Below are positions 1-8,069 of a DNA stretch of 54,965 bases, piece by piece. The notes beneath the pieces are model-generated. The model was given only the letters and a program-made list of their open reading frames with translations. It was not told the DNA's origin and did not search any database. Source of the stretch: a bacterium (lineage in GTDB: Bacteria; CAYTYR01; UBA6262); NCBI GenBank assembly GCA_028712365.1, contig JAQTQE010000010.1:1-54965 (forward strand). Direction: 5' to 3'. Position 1 is the first letter of the stretch; every line of letters begins with the position of its first letter. Both the position numbers and the translations under genes were made by a program.

Positions 1-481
1 TGTGATTATCGGACACTCTGAACGCCGGCAATACTTTGGCGAAACTGATGCCACGGTCAATAAAAAAATGAAGAAAGCTTTCCAGTCTGGATTGCTCCCT
101 ATCGTTTGTATCGGGGAGACCCTGGCGGAACGGGAAAGTAATAAAACCTTACAGGTATTGGAACGCCAAATACGGGATGGCATCAGCGGCCTGAGTCCTG
201 AAGAAGCTAAAAAACTGGTAGTCGCTTATGAACCTGTCTGGGCGATCGGTACCGGCAAAACAGCTACTCCCCAACAGGCTGAGGAAGCGCATAAGTTCAT
301 TCGACAAAAATTAGCAGAGGTATATGCTCCGGCCATAGCTGAAGAGATCAGGCTCTTGTATGGCGGCAGTGTCAAACCGGAAAATTGTAAAGAACTAATG
401 GGACAAGCGGATATAGACGGGGCTTTAGTCGGCGGAGCCAGCTTGGAAGCTGAATCGTTCAGTAAGATCGTTAACTATTAA
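1..481 (+). CDS. tpiA: triose-phosphate isomerase (3' part, cut by window start)
   Basis: Glycolytic enzyme interconverting dihydroxyacetone phosphate and glyceraldehyde 3-phosphate in the cytoplasm. The visible 159 residues begin right at the catalytic-histidine motif (IIGHSERR) and contain the catalytic-glutamate/loop-6 motif (AYEPVWAIGTGKTAT) and the phosphate-binding LYGGSVKPEN and GALVGGASL motifs. About 90 N-terminal residues expected for a 250-residue enzyme lie upstream of the window; the GTG at base 2 is internal, not a start. It is followed at 98 bp by rpiB and then deoC, so glyceraldehyde 3-phosphate made by DeoC has its isomerase next door. Identity is secure. Confidence 0.97.
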   Translation, partial: VIIGHSERRQYFGETDATVNKKMKKAFQSGLLPIVCIGETLAERESNKTLQVLERQIRDGISGLSPEEAKKLVVAYEPVWAIGTGKTATPQQAEEAHKFIRQKLAEVYAPAIAEEIRLLYGGSVKPENCKELMGQADIDGALVGGASLEAESFSKIVNY

Positions 482-489
482 AAAAAAGC

Positions 490-562
490 AATGCTAAATT
501 TAGGTAAGAGTTTATATCATAATTGGGCATAAACGAAGTGATAGAATTTATCACTTAGCATT
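490..562 (+). terminator. nested hairpin between tpiA and rpiB
   Basis: An outer inverted repeat AATGCTAA (490-497) / TTAGCATT (555-562) encloses a second hairpin AGTGATA (537-543) / TATCACT (549-555) with a five-base loop. The right arm runs into TTTTCTC. It could end tpiA transcription or act as an attenuator before rpiB, whose ribosome binding site follows at 567-573. The short T-run makes intrinsic termination uncertain. Confidence 0.4.
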
Positions 563-579
563 TTCTCTAGGGGTTTAGT

Positions 580-1026
580 GTGATCATAGCTATTGGCAGT
601 GACCATGGTGGCGTCGAATTAAAAGAAAAAATTAAAGGTTTCTTAATCCGGGCCGGCCATGAAGTGAAAGATCTGGGTACCAATAATCAGGATAGCGTTG
701 ATTATCCTGATATTGCCTTACATGTGGCTGAAGAGATCTCGCAGGCTAAAGCTGCGCGGGGGATATTGTTATGCAAAACCGGGATTGGTATGTGTATTGC
801 CGCCAATAAGGTTCCCCGGGTCAGAGCTGCTCTTTGCTGCCGGGAGGAACAAGCCAAATTAGCCAGTGAACATAATCAAGCCAATGTGCTTTGTTTAAGC
901 GGCTTGACCAGTGAACCGGAAATGGAAAAGATGGTCAAGGCCTGGCTGGAGACTCCGTTCGGAGGGGAAAGGCACCTCCGGCGTATTAAAAAGATAGCGA
1001 ATATAGAAAAAAAATATATGAAGTAA
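580..1026 (+). CDS. rpiB: ribose-5-phosphate isomerase B
   Basis: RpiB/LacAB-family sugar-phosphate isomerase converting ribose 5-phosphate to ribulose 5-phosphate in the non-oxidative pentose phosphate pathway. The 148-residue length is normal for the family. Visible motifs are the N-terminal GSDHGGVELK strand-turn that binds phosphate, the catalytic-cysteine segment LCKTGIGMCIAANK, and the histidine-containing EHNQANVLCL. The start is GTG with a CTAGGGG ribosome binding site. deoC follows after 18 bp, probably co-transcribed, which ties pentose phosphate entry to deoxyribose phosphate breakdown. A pure LacA/B role (galactose 6-phosphate) is unlikely because the usual lac partners are absent. 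Confidence 0.95.
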   Translation: MIIAIGSDHGGVELKEKIKGFLIRAGHEVKDLGTNNQDSVDYPDIALHVAEEISQAKAARGILLCKTGIGMCIAANKVPRVRAALCCREEQAKLASEHNQANVLCLSGLTSEPEMEKMVKAWLETPFGGERHLRRIKKIANIEKKYMK

Positions 1027-1044
1027 CAAAGACTGGTCCTGGCC

Positions 1045-1710
1045 ATGGATTTTGACCAAAAGTTAGCCCAAATTATTGACTACGCTGTATTGAAACCTGA
1101 TACAACGAATGCTGATATTGATCGTGCTTGTCAAGAGGCTATAAAGTATCGCTTTGCTGCTGTTTGTGTTAATCCTAGTTATGTCCCGCTGGCCGCAAAA
1201 CTATTGCACGGAAGCGGTATTAAGGTCAGCGCGGTGATCGGTTTCCCTTTGGGGGCCAGCACTTCCACGGTCAAGAGTATCGAAGCTCGTAATGCTTTGC
1301 TTAATGGCGCTGATGAAATTGATATGGTCTTGAATATTGGCGCTCTTAAATCAAACGAAATTGAGATCGTGGATGAAGAAATTAAAATGGTGCGGAATGT
1401 TACTAACGGGCATGTGCTGAAAGTAATACTGGAGACCTGCCTGCTGAGTAAGGAAGAAAAAGTTAAAGCTTGTGAGATAGCCAGTAGCCAGGGAGTAAAT
1501 TTTATCAAAACTTCTACTGGTTTTAGTAATAGCGGCGCTACTGTTGATGATATTAAGCTGATCCGCCAGGTAGTGGGAATAGAAATGGGTGTCAAGGCCA
1601 GCGGCGGGATCGATACTGCAGAAAAAGCCTATGTCCTGATGGAAGCTGGCGCTACTCGTATCGGTACCAGTCATGCTGTTGATCTTGTTTCCGGAGAGAG
1701 AAAGAGATAA
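1045..1710 (+). CDS. deoC: deoxyribose-phosphate aldolase
   Basis: Class I aldolase that cleaves 2-deoxyribose 5-phosphate to glyceraldehyde 3-phosphate and acetaldehyde. The 221-residue TIM-barrel protein carries the Schiff-base lysine motif FIKTSTGF, the second active-site lysine in GVKASGGID, the ADEIDMVLNIG segment with its catalytic aspartate, and AVIGFPLGAS. The ribosome binding site is weak, so translation may be coupled to rpiB 18 bp upstream. It works with deoB, punA and pdp found further downstream to drain deoxynucleosides into glycolysis. Confidence 0.96.
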   Translation: MDFDQKLAQIIDYAVLKPDTTNADIDRACQEAIKYRFAAVCVNPSYVPLAAKLLHGSGIKVSAVIGFPLGASTSTVKSIEARNALLNGADEIDMVLNIGALKSNEIEIVDEEIKMVRNVTNGHVLKVILETCLLSKEEKVKACEIASSQGVNFIKTSTGFSNSGATVDDIKLIRQVVGIEMGVKASGGIDTAEKAYVLMEAGATRIGTSHAVDLVSGERKR

Positions 1711-1736
1711 GTACTACACTAGAAAAGGGGTTTACC

Positions 1737-2843
1737 ATGAATGTTGACGATCTTCTGCAACTGATGGTCAAACGTAGTATTTCCGATATTCATTTTAAAG
1801 CGGGTAGCCCGCCGATGCTCCGTTTCAATGGTAAACTTATGGCCGCAGAATCCAGCCCTTTGACTAGCGAACATGTAGAACAGCTGGCCTATAGCTTGAT
1901 GAATGAAAAACAGCAGAAAAAATTCGAGAAAGAGGATGAACTTGATCTTGGTTATGAAGTAGAAGGAGTATCCCGGTTCCGGGTCAATTTGTACCGGCAA
2001 AAAGGGGGTATCGCTTTAAGTTTAAGAGTCATTCCTCCCTCGCCAAAAACCTTTGAAGAGTTAAACCTGCCTAATGAAACCATGCGCAAAATAACCAGTC
2101 ATAACCGCGGGCTTATTTTGATCGCCGGTATTACCGGCGCCGGCAAGACTACCACCCTTAATACCATGATCGATTTTATCAATTCTACCCGGCGGTCCAA
2201 TATTATTACTATTGAGGACCCGGTTGAATTTTATCACAATGACAAAATGAGCACGGTCAGCCAGCGGGAAGTAGGCAGTGATACCAAGTCTTTTGGACAG
2301 GCCTTGAAGCATGTATTGCGCCAGGATCCTGATGTCATTGTGATCGGTGAAATGAGAGATTTTGAAACTGTAAATGCCGCGATCATGGGTGGGGAGACCG
2401 GACATCTGGTTATTTCTACTGTCCATACCATTGATGCTGTACACACCGTAAACCGTATTGTTGATATGTATTCCCCTCACCAGCAAGCCCAAATCAGGAT
2501 GACCTTAAGCCAGATCTTACGGGGTATTATCGCTCAGAGGCTGATTCCGCGCGTTGATCAGGAAGGACGGATACCGGCGATCGAGATACTTACCGTTACT
2601 CCGTTTGTCAGAAAATTGATCGCGGAAGGGAAAGACGTTGGTATCTATACAGCTATGCAGCAGGGCACTTTCTACGGCATGCAGTCCTTTGACCAGTCTC
2701 TATTGAATTTATACAAAGAAGGGAAGATTTCCCTGGAAGAAGCGCTGGATAATGCTACTAATCCTGATGAACTAATGTTGAGCGTCCGGGGTATTTATAC
2801 CGGGGTTGATGAGAATAACAGCCAAGGCAAGAGGGACAAATAA
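1737..2843 (+). CDS. pilT: type IV pilus retraction ATPase PilT
   Basis: Hexameric ATPase that powers pilus retraction (twitching, DNA uptake) at the inner-membrane face of a type IV pilus machine. The 368 residues are typical: N-terminal PAS-like region (about 1-100), then the secretion ATPase core with Walker A GITGAGKTTT, the aspartate box TIEDPVEFYH, Walker B-like VIVIGEMRD, and the histidine box HLVISTVHT. The end (LMLSVRGIYTG) is also PilT-like. AAAAGGGG precedes the ATG. The stop overlaps the start of the next gene by one base, so the unknown two-domain protein there is likely co-translated. The pilus secretin genes lie 32 kb away on the other strand. Confidence 0.95.
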   Translation: MNVDDLLQLMVKRSISDIHFKAGSPPMLRFNGKLMAAESSPLTSEHVEQLAYSLMNEKQQKKFEKEDELDLGYEVEGVSRFRVNLYRQKGGIALSLRVIPPSPKTFEELNLPNETMRKITSHNRGLILIAGITGAGKTTTLNTMIDFINSTRRSNIITIEDPVEFYHNDKMSTVSQREVGSDTKSFGQALKHVLRQDPDVIVIGEMRDFETVNAAIMGGETGHLVISTVHTIDAVHTVNRIVDMYSPHQQAQIRMTLSQILRGIIAQRLIPRVDQEGRIPAIEILTVTPFVRKLIAEGKDVGIYTAMQQGTFYGMQSFDQSLLNLYKEGKISLEEALDNATNPDELMLSVRGIYTGVDENNSQGKRDK

Positions 2844-3775
2844 TGATCACCCGCTGGAAAATAGAATCTTATTTTGATGATAAGAACCAGGACCGTTATC
2901 TGGTATCCATAAATGGGGAACGGGAAGATGTCCTGCGGATAGTGGGCAAATTTGAAAAAGTTTGCCAGCCTCCTTTTCCGCTCAAAGCCTCGCGAGGCGA
3001 TTATAATTGGGGTTTTTACCTGAATACTTCCAATAAAGAAACCAGGCTGGAAATTGAAAAATTTATGAAACGTCTTTCAGTCGTTGAAGCCGGCGAATTA
3101 CCTGACTCGAAAAAGAAACCTGTATCTCCGGCTAAGGAAAATGGCCTGGCTAAAGAGATTGGCGGGGTGATTAAAGACCTGGCTGCCCATGGTATCAGTA
3201 AAGCTGAAGCCAAAGAAGCGCTGAAGCATAAAAATATTGTTTTGCCTGGCGACATAAAGATACCGGGCCAGGAGCATGATGAGTCTATCCCCTTGGAAGT
3301 AGGCCGGATCCAGCCCCTTTATCTGCAGAAAACAGAAGGCCTGCCGGAGGGATTGCCGGTACCGCAGGAAAATATGGTGCGAGTCGGGATTTTGTATCCT
3401 GACGGAGAGCAGGAAAAAGCGCGCCTTTTTATCGCCGGATTGACGGATGTGCTAAAAACCGTAAAACATCATTCTTTCAGCCTGGAAAATGTTTTCGAAG
3501 ATACATTCCCTCAGCGGGCCCAATTAGACTTGGCCAACCTGATAGAGATATACCAGGCCTCTAATATCGAAGCATTCCTGGTCTTTATTCCCAATTACCA
3601 GGTTTTCCCTGAAGCCAGGAACCTGACGGAATTACTTAAAAAAATGCCGAAAAAACGTAAAGTACTGATTAAAGCTATCCCGCTGAATAAAATGGCGTCA
3701 CGGGCCACGTTCGTTGGCCTGGTAGTTGATATCGCCTTGTTCAAAGGACGGGGAATCGGAGATTTCCAGAATTGA
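2843..3775 (+). CDS. unknown two-domain protein, paralogue of the DnaA-like ATPase at 8070
   Basis: No family recognised. The 310 residues fall into an N-terminal domain (about 1-85, starting MITRW, with GEREDV and DYNWGFY), a charged linker (86-177) and a C-terminal domain (178-305) that begins with a Rossmann-like strand-turn (VRVGILYPDGEQEKARLF). Both ends match the ends of the protein at 8070-9950: MIT+W, G-RED and DYNW-FY at the N-terminus, and YP-G, L-L--LIE and hydrophobic VFIP/WMGPP at the C-terminus. The ATPase core is missing here. The start overlaps the pilT stop by one base and the end overlaps gcvT by 4 bp, so it belongs to this operon. No signal peptide or membrane segment is visible; it is probably cytoplasmic. 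A role with PilT is inferred from position only. Confidence 0.75.
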   Translation: MITRWKIESYFDDKNQDRYLVSINGEREDVLRIVGKFEKVCQPPFPLKASRGDYNWGFYLNTSNKETRLEIEKFMKRLSVVEAGELPDSKKKPVSPAKENGLAKEIGGVIKDLAAHGISKAEAKEALKHKNIVLPGDIKIPGQEHDESIPLEVGRIQPLYLQKTEGLPEGLPVPQENMVRVGILYPDGEQEKARLFIAGLTDVLKTVKHHSFSLENVFEDTFPQRAQLDLANLIEIYQASNIEAFLVFIPNYQVFPEARNLTELLKKMPKKRKVLIKAIPLNKMASRATFVGLVVDIALFKGRGIGDFQN

Positions 3776-4872
3776 AACAGACTAAACTCTACTCTTGGCA
3801 TCAACAGCATAATGCCCGTTTGATCGAATTTGGCGGTTGGTTGATGCCGGTGCAATACAGCAGTATTATTGAAGAATATTGGGCGGTACGGAAAAAAGCC
3901 GGTTTGTTCGATATTTGCCATATGGGAGAGATAACTGTTACCGGTGAACAGGCGGACGAATTCCTGCAATATACCATGACCAATGATATATCATTCATGA
4001 AGCCGGGAGACTGCCTGTATAGCGTCATGTGTTATGATCATGGCGGTATCGTTGATGACTTGTTTATCTATAAGATCGCCCAGCGTAATTATTTGTTAGT
4101 GGTAAATGCTTCTAATACAGAAAAAGATTACCAGCACTTAAACGCGCAAAAAAGAAATTATGTCGTAACCTTGAACAATATTTCGGAAAGAACTTCTTTT
4201 ATTTCATTACAAGGTCCTGATTCCAGAAGTGTCCTGGCAAAACTTGCCGGGCCGGAGATCGCTAAACTGGATTATTTGCATTTTACCGAGGGACAGATCG
4301 CTGGCCGAGCAGTGACTGTTTCCCGGACCGGATACACAGGTTCGCTGGGATATGAGATCTTTTATTTTGCCCCGGCTGGAGCAGAGCAGGATACAACGGC
4401 TATTTGGCAAGCCATAATCGACCAGGAGGTTATTCCCTGTGGATTAGGAGCCCGGGATATTTTGCGGCTGGAAATGAAGTATCCGTTATATGGTAACGAT
4501 ATAGACCAGAATATCAATCCCCTGGAAGCCGGGCTTAGCTGGGCAGTGAAAATGGAGAAAAATAATTTCGCCGGTAAAGACAGCCTGGAACAGGTTAAAA
4601 AAACCGGCCTGTCACACCGGCTGGTCGGTCTGGAAATGAAGAACAGGCAGATCGCCCGTCACGGATTTCCTGTCTTTAACCAGGGCGAGAAGCAAATAGG
4701 GCAGATCACCAGCGGAACATTTTCTCCGGCTTTATCTAAAAGTATTGCTTTAGGATATGTCCAAACAAATGAAGCTGTGCTAGGTAACATCCTGAGCGTA
4801 GAGATCAGGGGGGAAAAATGCCCGGCGACGATCGTAAAAACGCCTTTTATCCCCAGCCATGTAAGAGACTAA
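3772..4872 (+). CDS. gcvT: glycine cleavage system T protein (aminomethyltransferase)
   Basis: Transfers the methylene group from aminomethyl-lipoyl-GcvH to tetrahydrofolate and releases ammonia. The 366 residues include the N-terminal FGGWLMPVQY, the CHMGEI and VSRTGYTGSLGYEIF segments that line the folate site, CGLGARDILRLE, and the C-terminal barrel with GQITSGTFSPALSKSIALGY. The start is TTG inside the stop of the preceding gene (4 bp overlap), with GGAG about 10 bp upstream. It is the first of four ordered genes T-H-PA-PB. Confidence 0.96.
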   Translation: MKQTKLYSWHQQHNARLIEFGGWLMPVQYSSIIEEYWAVRKKAGLFDICHMGEITVTGEQADEFLQYTMTNDISFMKPGDCLYSVMCYDHGGIVDDLFIYKIAQRNYLLVVNASNTEKDYQHLNAQKRNYVVTLNNISERTSFISLQGPDSRSVLAKLAGPEIAKLDYLHFTEGQIAGRAVTVSRTGYTGSLGYEIFYFAPAGAEQDTTAIWQAIIDQEVIPCGLGARDILRLEMKYPLYGNDIDQNINPLEAGLSWAVKMEKNNFAGKDSLEQVKKTGLSHRLVGLEMKNRQIARHGFPVFNQGEKQIGQITSGTFSPALSKSIALGYVQTNEAVLGNILSVEIRGEKCPATIVKTPFIPSHVRD

Positions 4873-4887
4873 TAACGGAGGTTTTGA

Positions 4888-5274
4888 ATGGTTCCTAAAG
4901 AATTGAAATACAGCAAGTCCCATGAGTGGGTTAAACAGGAAGGGAATAATGTGGTGATCGGTATTACTGATTATGCCCAGGAAGAATTGGGTGATATCGT
5001 ATTTGTTGAATTACCTAAAATAGGCCGCCAACTGAAACAGCAGGAATCCTTTGGCGTAGCTGAAAGTGTTAAAGCCGTCAGTGATCTGTTCAGCCCGGTT
5101 AGCGGGAAAGTGGTCGCTATTAATGAAACAGTTGGCAAGCAGCCTGAATTAGTCAACAAAGAACCTTATACCGGGGGCTGGATGATCAAAGTGGAAATAG
5201 CCGCGGCCGGGGAATTAACCGGACTGATGTCTGCGGAAGCTTATGAAAAGCTCATTAATGAAGGATCTAAATAA
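4888..5274 (+). CDS. gcvH: glycine cleavage system H protein
   Basis: Lipoyl carrier that shuttles the aminomethyl group between the P, T and L proteins. The 128 residues show YSKSHEWV at the start, the lipoylation lysine in GVAESVKAVSDL, and LNP/KEPYTGGWMIKV-type C-terminal segments. ACGGAGG precedes the ATG at good spacing. It is the probable substrate of the octanoyl/lipoyl ligase encoded at 9956. Confidence 0.97.
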   Translation: MVPKELKYSKSHEWVKQEGNNVVIGITDYAQEELGDIVFVELPKIGRQLKQQESFGVAESVKAVSDLFSPVSGKVVAINETVGKQPELVNKEPYTGGWMIKVEIAAAGELTGLMSAEAYEKLINEGSK

Positions 5275-5276
5275 CT

Positions 5277-6620
5277 ATGGATTATATCGGCAATACTGAG
5301 GCTGATAACCAGGCGATGTTGCGTGAGTTAGCCATAGCCTCGGCAGAAGAGCTGTTGAAAGATATACCGCAGGATAAAATCATTAGTCGGCCGTTGGATT
5401 TACCACCGGCTGCCAGTGAAATGGAAGTCAGAAAGCGCCTGCGGCAATTGGCCGGCCAAAATGCCAGTGTCGCTGATTTTGCCTGTTTTTTAGGCGCCGG
5501 TGCTTATGATCATTATATTCCGAGCACTATACCGGTGGTTACCAAACGGGGAGAATTCTATACTGCCTATACGCCCTATCAACCGGAAATAAGCCAGGGC
5601 ACTTTACAGTCGATCTTTGAATATCAGACCATGATCTGCAATTTAACCGGACTGGATGTAGCTAATGCTAGTCTTTATGACGGGGCTACAGCTCTTTATG
5701 AAGCGGTTCACCTGGCGTGCGAACACACCCGGAGAAATACAGTACTGATAGCCAAGACGATCCATCCGGAATACCGGCAGGTATTGCGTACGTACACAAA
5801 AAATTCACCGGTTACGATCAAAGAGATCATGTTTACGGATGGTATTACCGACCTGACAGAATTAAAAAGGCAGCTGAACGACCAGGTCGCGGCTATAGTC
5901 ATACAACAACCGAATTTTTTCGGTTGCCTGGAAGATGTTCTGCACCTGGGCGAAATGGCCCATGAACACGGGGCTCTCTTTATCACCAGCGTGTATCCGA
6001 TCAGCTTGGGGGTCTTAAAAAAACCGTCAGAGTATGGGGCTGATATTGTTATTGGTGAAGGTCAATCATTGGGGTTACCTGTTTCTTTTGGCGGGCCGTA
6101 TTTGGGGATCTTTGCCTGCCGGCAGGAATTTATGCGTAAAATGCCTGGCCGGATAGTGGGCGAGAGCGTTGATAACCGAGGGCAGCGCGCCTACGTGCTG
6201 ACGCTGCAGACCAGGGAACAGCATATTCGCCGCGAACGGGCTACCAGTAATATTTGTTCCAATGAAGCTTTGTGCGCTTTAAGCGCTTGTGTTTATCTCT
6301 CTTCACTGGGAGCTGCCGGATTAAGGGATGTTGCCACTATGTCTCTAGCCGGCGCCCATTACCTGGCTGAAGCTATTGCCGGCATACCTGGCTGGAAAAT
6401 AAATTTTAAAGCCCCATTCTTTAATGAATTTGTCGCCACCGCGCCGGTAGACACGGAGATCCTGAACAGGAAATTGTTAAGTAAGAATATCATCGGCGGA
6501 TTGCCGCTGGGGACTTGCTATCCCGAACTTAAAAAGTCATTATTATTCTGCGTTACTGAAAAAAGGACTAAAGCAGAAATAGATAACCTGATAAATGTCT
6601 TGAAAGAAGAGGTTGTTTAA
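5277..6620 (+). CDS. gcvPA: glycine dehydrogenase (decarboxylating) subunit 1
   Basis: Alpha-type subunit of the split P protein, which decarboxylates glycine with pyridoxal phosphate and loads GcvH. The 447 residues match the GcvPA family: CFLGAGAYDHYIPS, EISQGTLQSIFEYQTM, the NLTGLDVANASLYDG segment, and TREQHIRRERATSNIC near the end. The PLP lysine is carried by subunit 2. The ATG lies 2 bp after the gcvH stop. The last codons overlap the ribosome binding site of gcvPB. Confidence 0.96.
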   Translation: MDYIGNTEADNQAMLRELAIASAEELLKDIPQDKIISRPLDLPPAASEMEVRKRLRQLAGQNASVADFACFLGAGAYDHYIPSTIPVVTKRGEFYTAYTPYQPEISQGTLQSIFEYQTMICNLTGLDVANASLYDGATALYEAVHLACEHTRRNTVLIAKTIHPEYRQVLRTYTKNSPVTIKEIMFTDGITDLTELKRQLNDQVAAIVIQQPNFFGCLEDVLHLGEMAHEHGALFITSVYPISLGVLKKPSEYGADIVIGEGQSLGLPVSFGGPYLGIFACRQEFMRKMPGRIVGESVDNRGQRAYVLTLQTREQHIRRERATSNICSNEALCALSACVYLSSLGAAGLRDVATMSLAGAHYLAEAIAGIPGWKINFKAPFFNEFVATAPVDTEILNRKLLSKNIIGGLPLGTCYPELKKSLLFCVTEKRTKAEIDNLINVLKEEVV

Positions 6621-6621
6621 T

Positions 6622-8067
6622 TTGGAAAAATTGATTTTTGAATACCACTCCCAGTCAACTGCTTATGTGCCTGGCAGTGAGACGGCAGCCAGGAAGAAAT
6701 ATATCCCGGCAGAATATTTAGCGGCGGAAGAACTGGTTTTGCCGCAGGCCGCGGAGCAGGATGTGATCAGACATTTTACCGCGCTTTCCAGGCTAAATTT
6801 TAGCGTGGATACTGGTTTTTATCCCTTAGGTTCATGTACGATGAAGTATAATCCCAAAGTGAATGAAAGCGTAGCTGATCTTGATGGGTTGGCGGGCATA
6901 CATCCTTATGCTCCGGAAGATTGTGTGCAAGGCGCATTGGCGCTGATCTATGAGCTGGAAGGTTTTTTAAAGGAAGTAAGCGGATTTGCGGGCATGACTT
7001 TGCAGCCGGCGGCTGGCGCGCATGGTGAAATTACCGGCATACTGCTCATTAAGGCATATCATCAACAGCATCACCCGGAACAAAAACGTACCGTTATCCT
7101 TGTCCCGGATACTGCCCATGGCACCAACCCGGCGTCGGCGGCTTTAGCCGGCTACCAGGTCAGGCAAGTAAAAAGCGACAGCCAGGGTGATATCGATCTG
7201 GAAGACCTGCGGCAGAATTTGGGACCGGATGTTGCTGCGCTCATGCTGACCAATCCGAATACGTTAGGTTTGTTTGAAAAAAATATTCTTGAGGTGAGCC
7301 GTTTAGTGCATGATAACGGCGCGTTGCTCTATGGCGATGGCGCTAATTTTAATGCTTTGCTAGGATTAGTAAAGCCTGCTGAGCTGGGGTTTGATATCAT
7401 GCATTTTAATTTGCATAAGACCTTTTCCACACCGCATGGCGGCGGTGGGCCGGGTGCCGGCGCGGTTGGCACGAACAATGAACTCATTCCGTTTTTACCG
7501 ATTCCGCGAGTAAACAAGAAAGGGAATAAATATTCCTGGGATTATCAACAAAAAGATAGTATTGGGAAAGTCCGTTCTTGCTATGGTAATTTTCTGATCG
7601 CGGTTCGGGCCTATGCGTATTTCCTGGCTCTGGGCGCGGAGGGGATAGCCAAGGTCGGACGGCAGTCCATTCTTAACGCTAATTATTTAATGCACAAGCT
7701 GGAAAATTATTTCCCCAGACCATATCCACGGCTCTGCATGCATGAATTCGTCATGACTCCGCACCATGACTGGGAAGTCAGTACCCTGGATATCGCCAAA
7801 AGGATCATTGATTACGGATTCCATCCGCCAACAATATATTTTCCGCTTATTGTCCATGAAGCGATGATGATCGAACCGACTGAAACTGAGACTAAAGAAA
7901 CCATGGATGCTTTCGCCGCTGCCTTGGTGCGGATCGCCGCTGAAGCTTCGCGGGAGCCGGAGTTATTAAAAAAAGCTCCTCAAAACAGCCCGGTAGGACG
8001 AATCGATGAAGCCCGGGCTGGCCGGCAGCTTATCTTGAAATATGAAAAAAGAAGGGATGCGAGGTAA
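6622..8067 (+). CDS. gcvPB: glycine dehydrogenase (decarboxylating) subunit 2
   Basis: Beta-type, PLP-binding subunit of split glycine decarboxylase. The PLP-lysine motif [17 protein letters not shown] is intact, together with [25 protein letters not shown] and [14 protein letters not shown]. An in-frame TTG exists at 6613, but it abuts the AGAAGAGG ribosome binding site (6605-6612). The TTG at 6622 sits 9 bp after it and gives the usual N-terminus, so 6622 is preferred (481 residues). The ATPase gene at 8070 follows by 2 bp. Confidence 0.95.
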   Translation: MEKLIFEYHSQSTAYVPGSETAARKKYIPAEYLAAEELVLPQAAEQDVIRHFTALSRLNFSVDTGFYPLGSCTMKYNPKVNESVADLDGLAGIHPYAPEDCVQGALALIYELEGFLKEVSGFAGMTLQPAAGAHGEITGILLIKAYHQQHHPEQKRTVILVPDTAHGTNPASAALAGYQVRQVKSDSQGDIDLEDLRQNLGPDVAALMLTNPNTLGLFEKNILEVSRLVHDNGALLYGDGANFNALLGLVKPAELGFDIMHFNLHKTFSTPHGGGGPGAGAVGTNNELIPFLPIPRVNKKGNKYSWDYQQKDSIGKVRSCYGNFLIAVRAYAYFLALGAEGIAKVGRQSILNANYLMHKLENYFPRPYPRLCMHEFVMTPHHDWEVSTLDIAKRIIDYGFHPPTIYFPLIVHEAMMIEPTETETKETMDAFAAALVRIAAEASREPELLKKAPQNSPVGRIDEARAGRQLILKYEKRRDAR

Positions 8068-8069
8068 AA

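Noticed and set aside
3700-3780. Glycine riboswitch in front of the glycine cleavage genes
   Set aside because: The gcvT start overlaps the preceding gene, leaving no untranslated leader, and no tandem aptamer-like sequence was seen near it.
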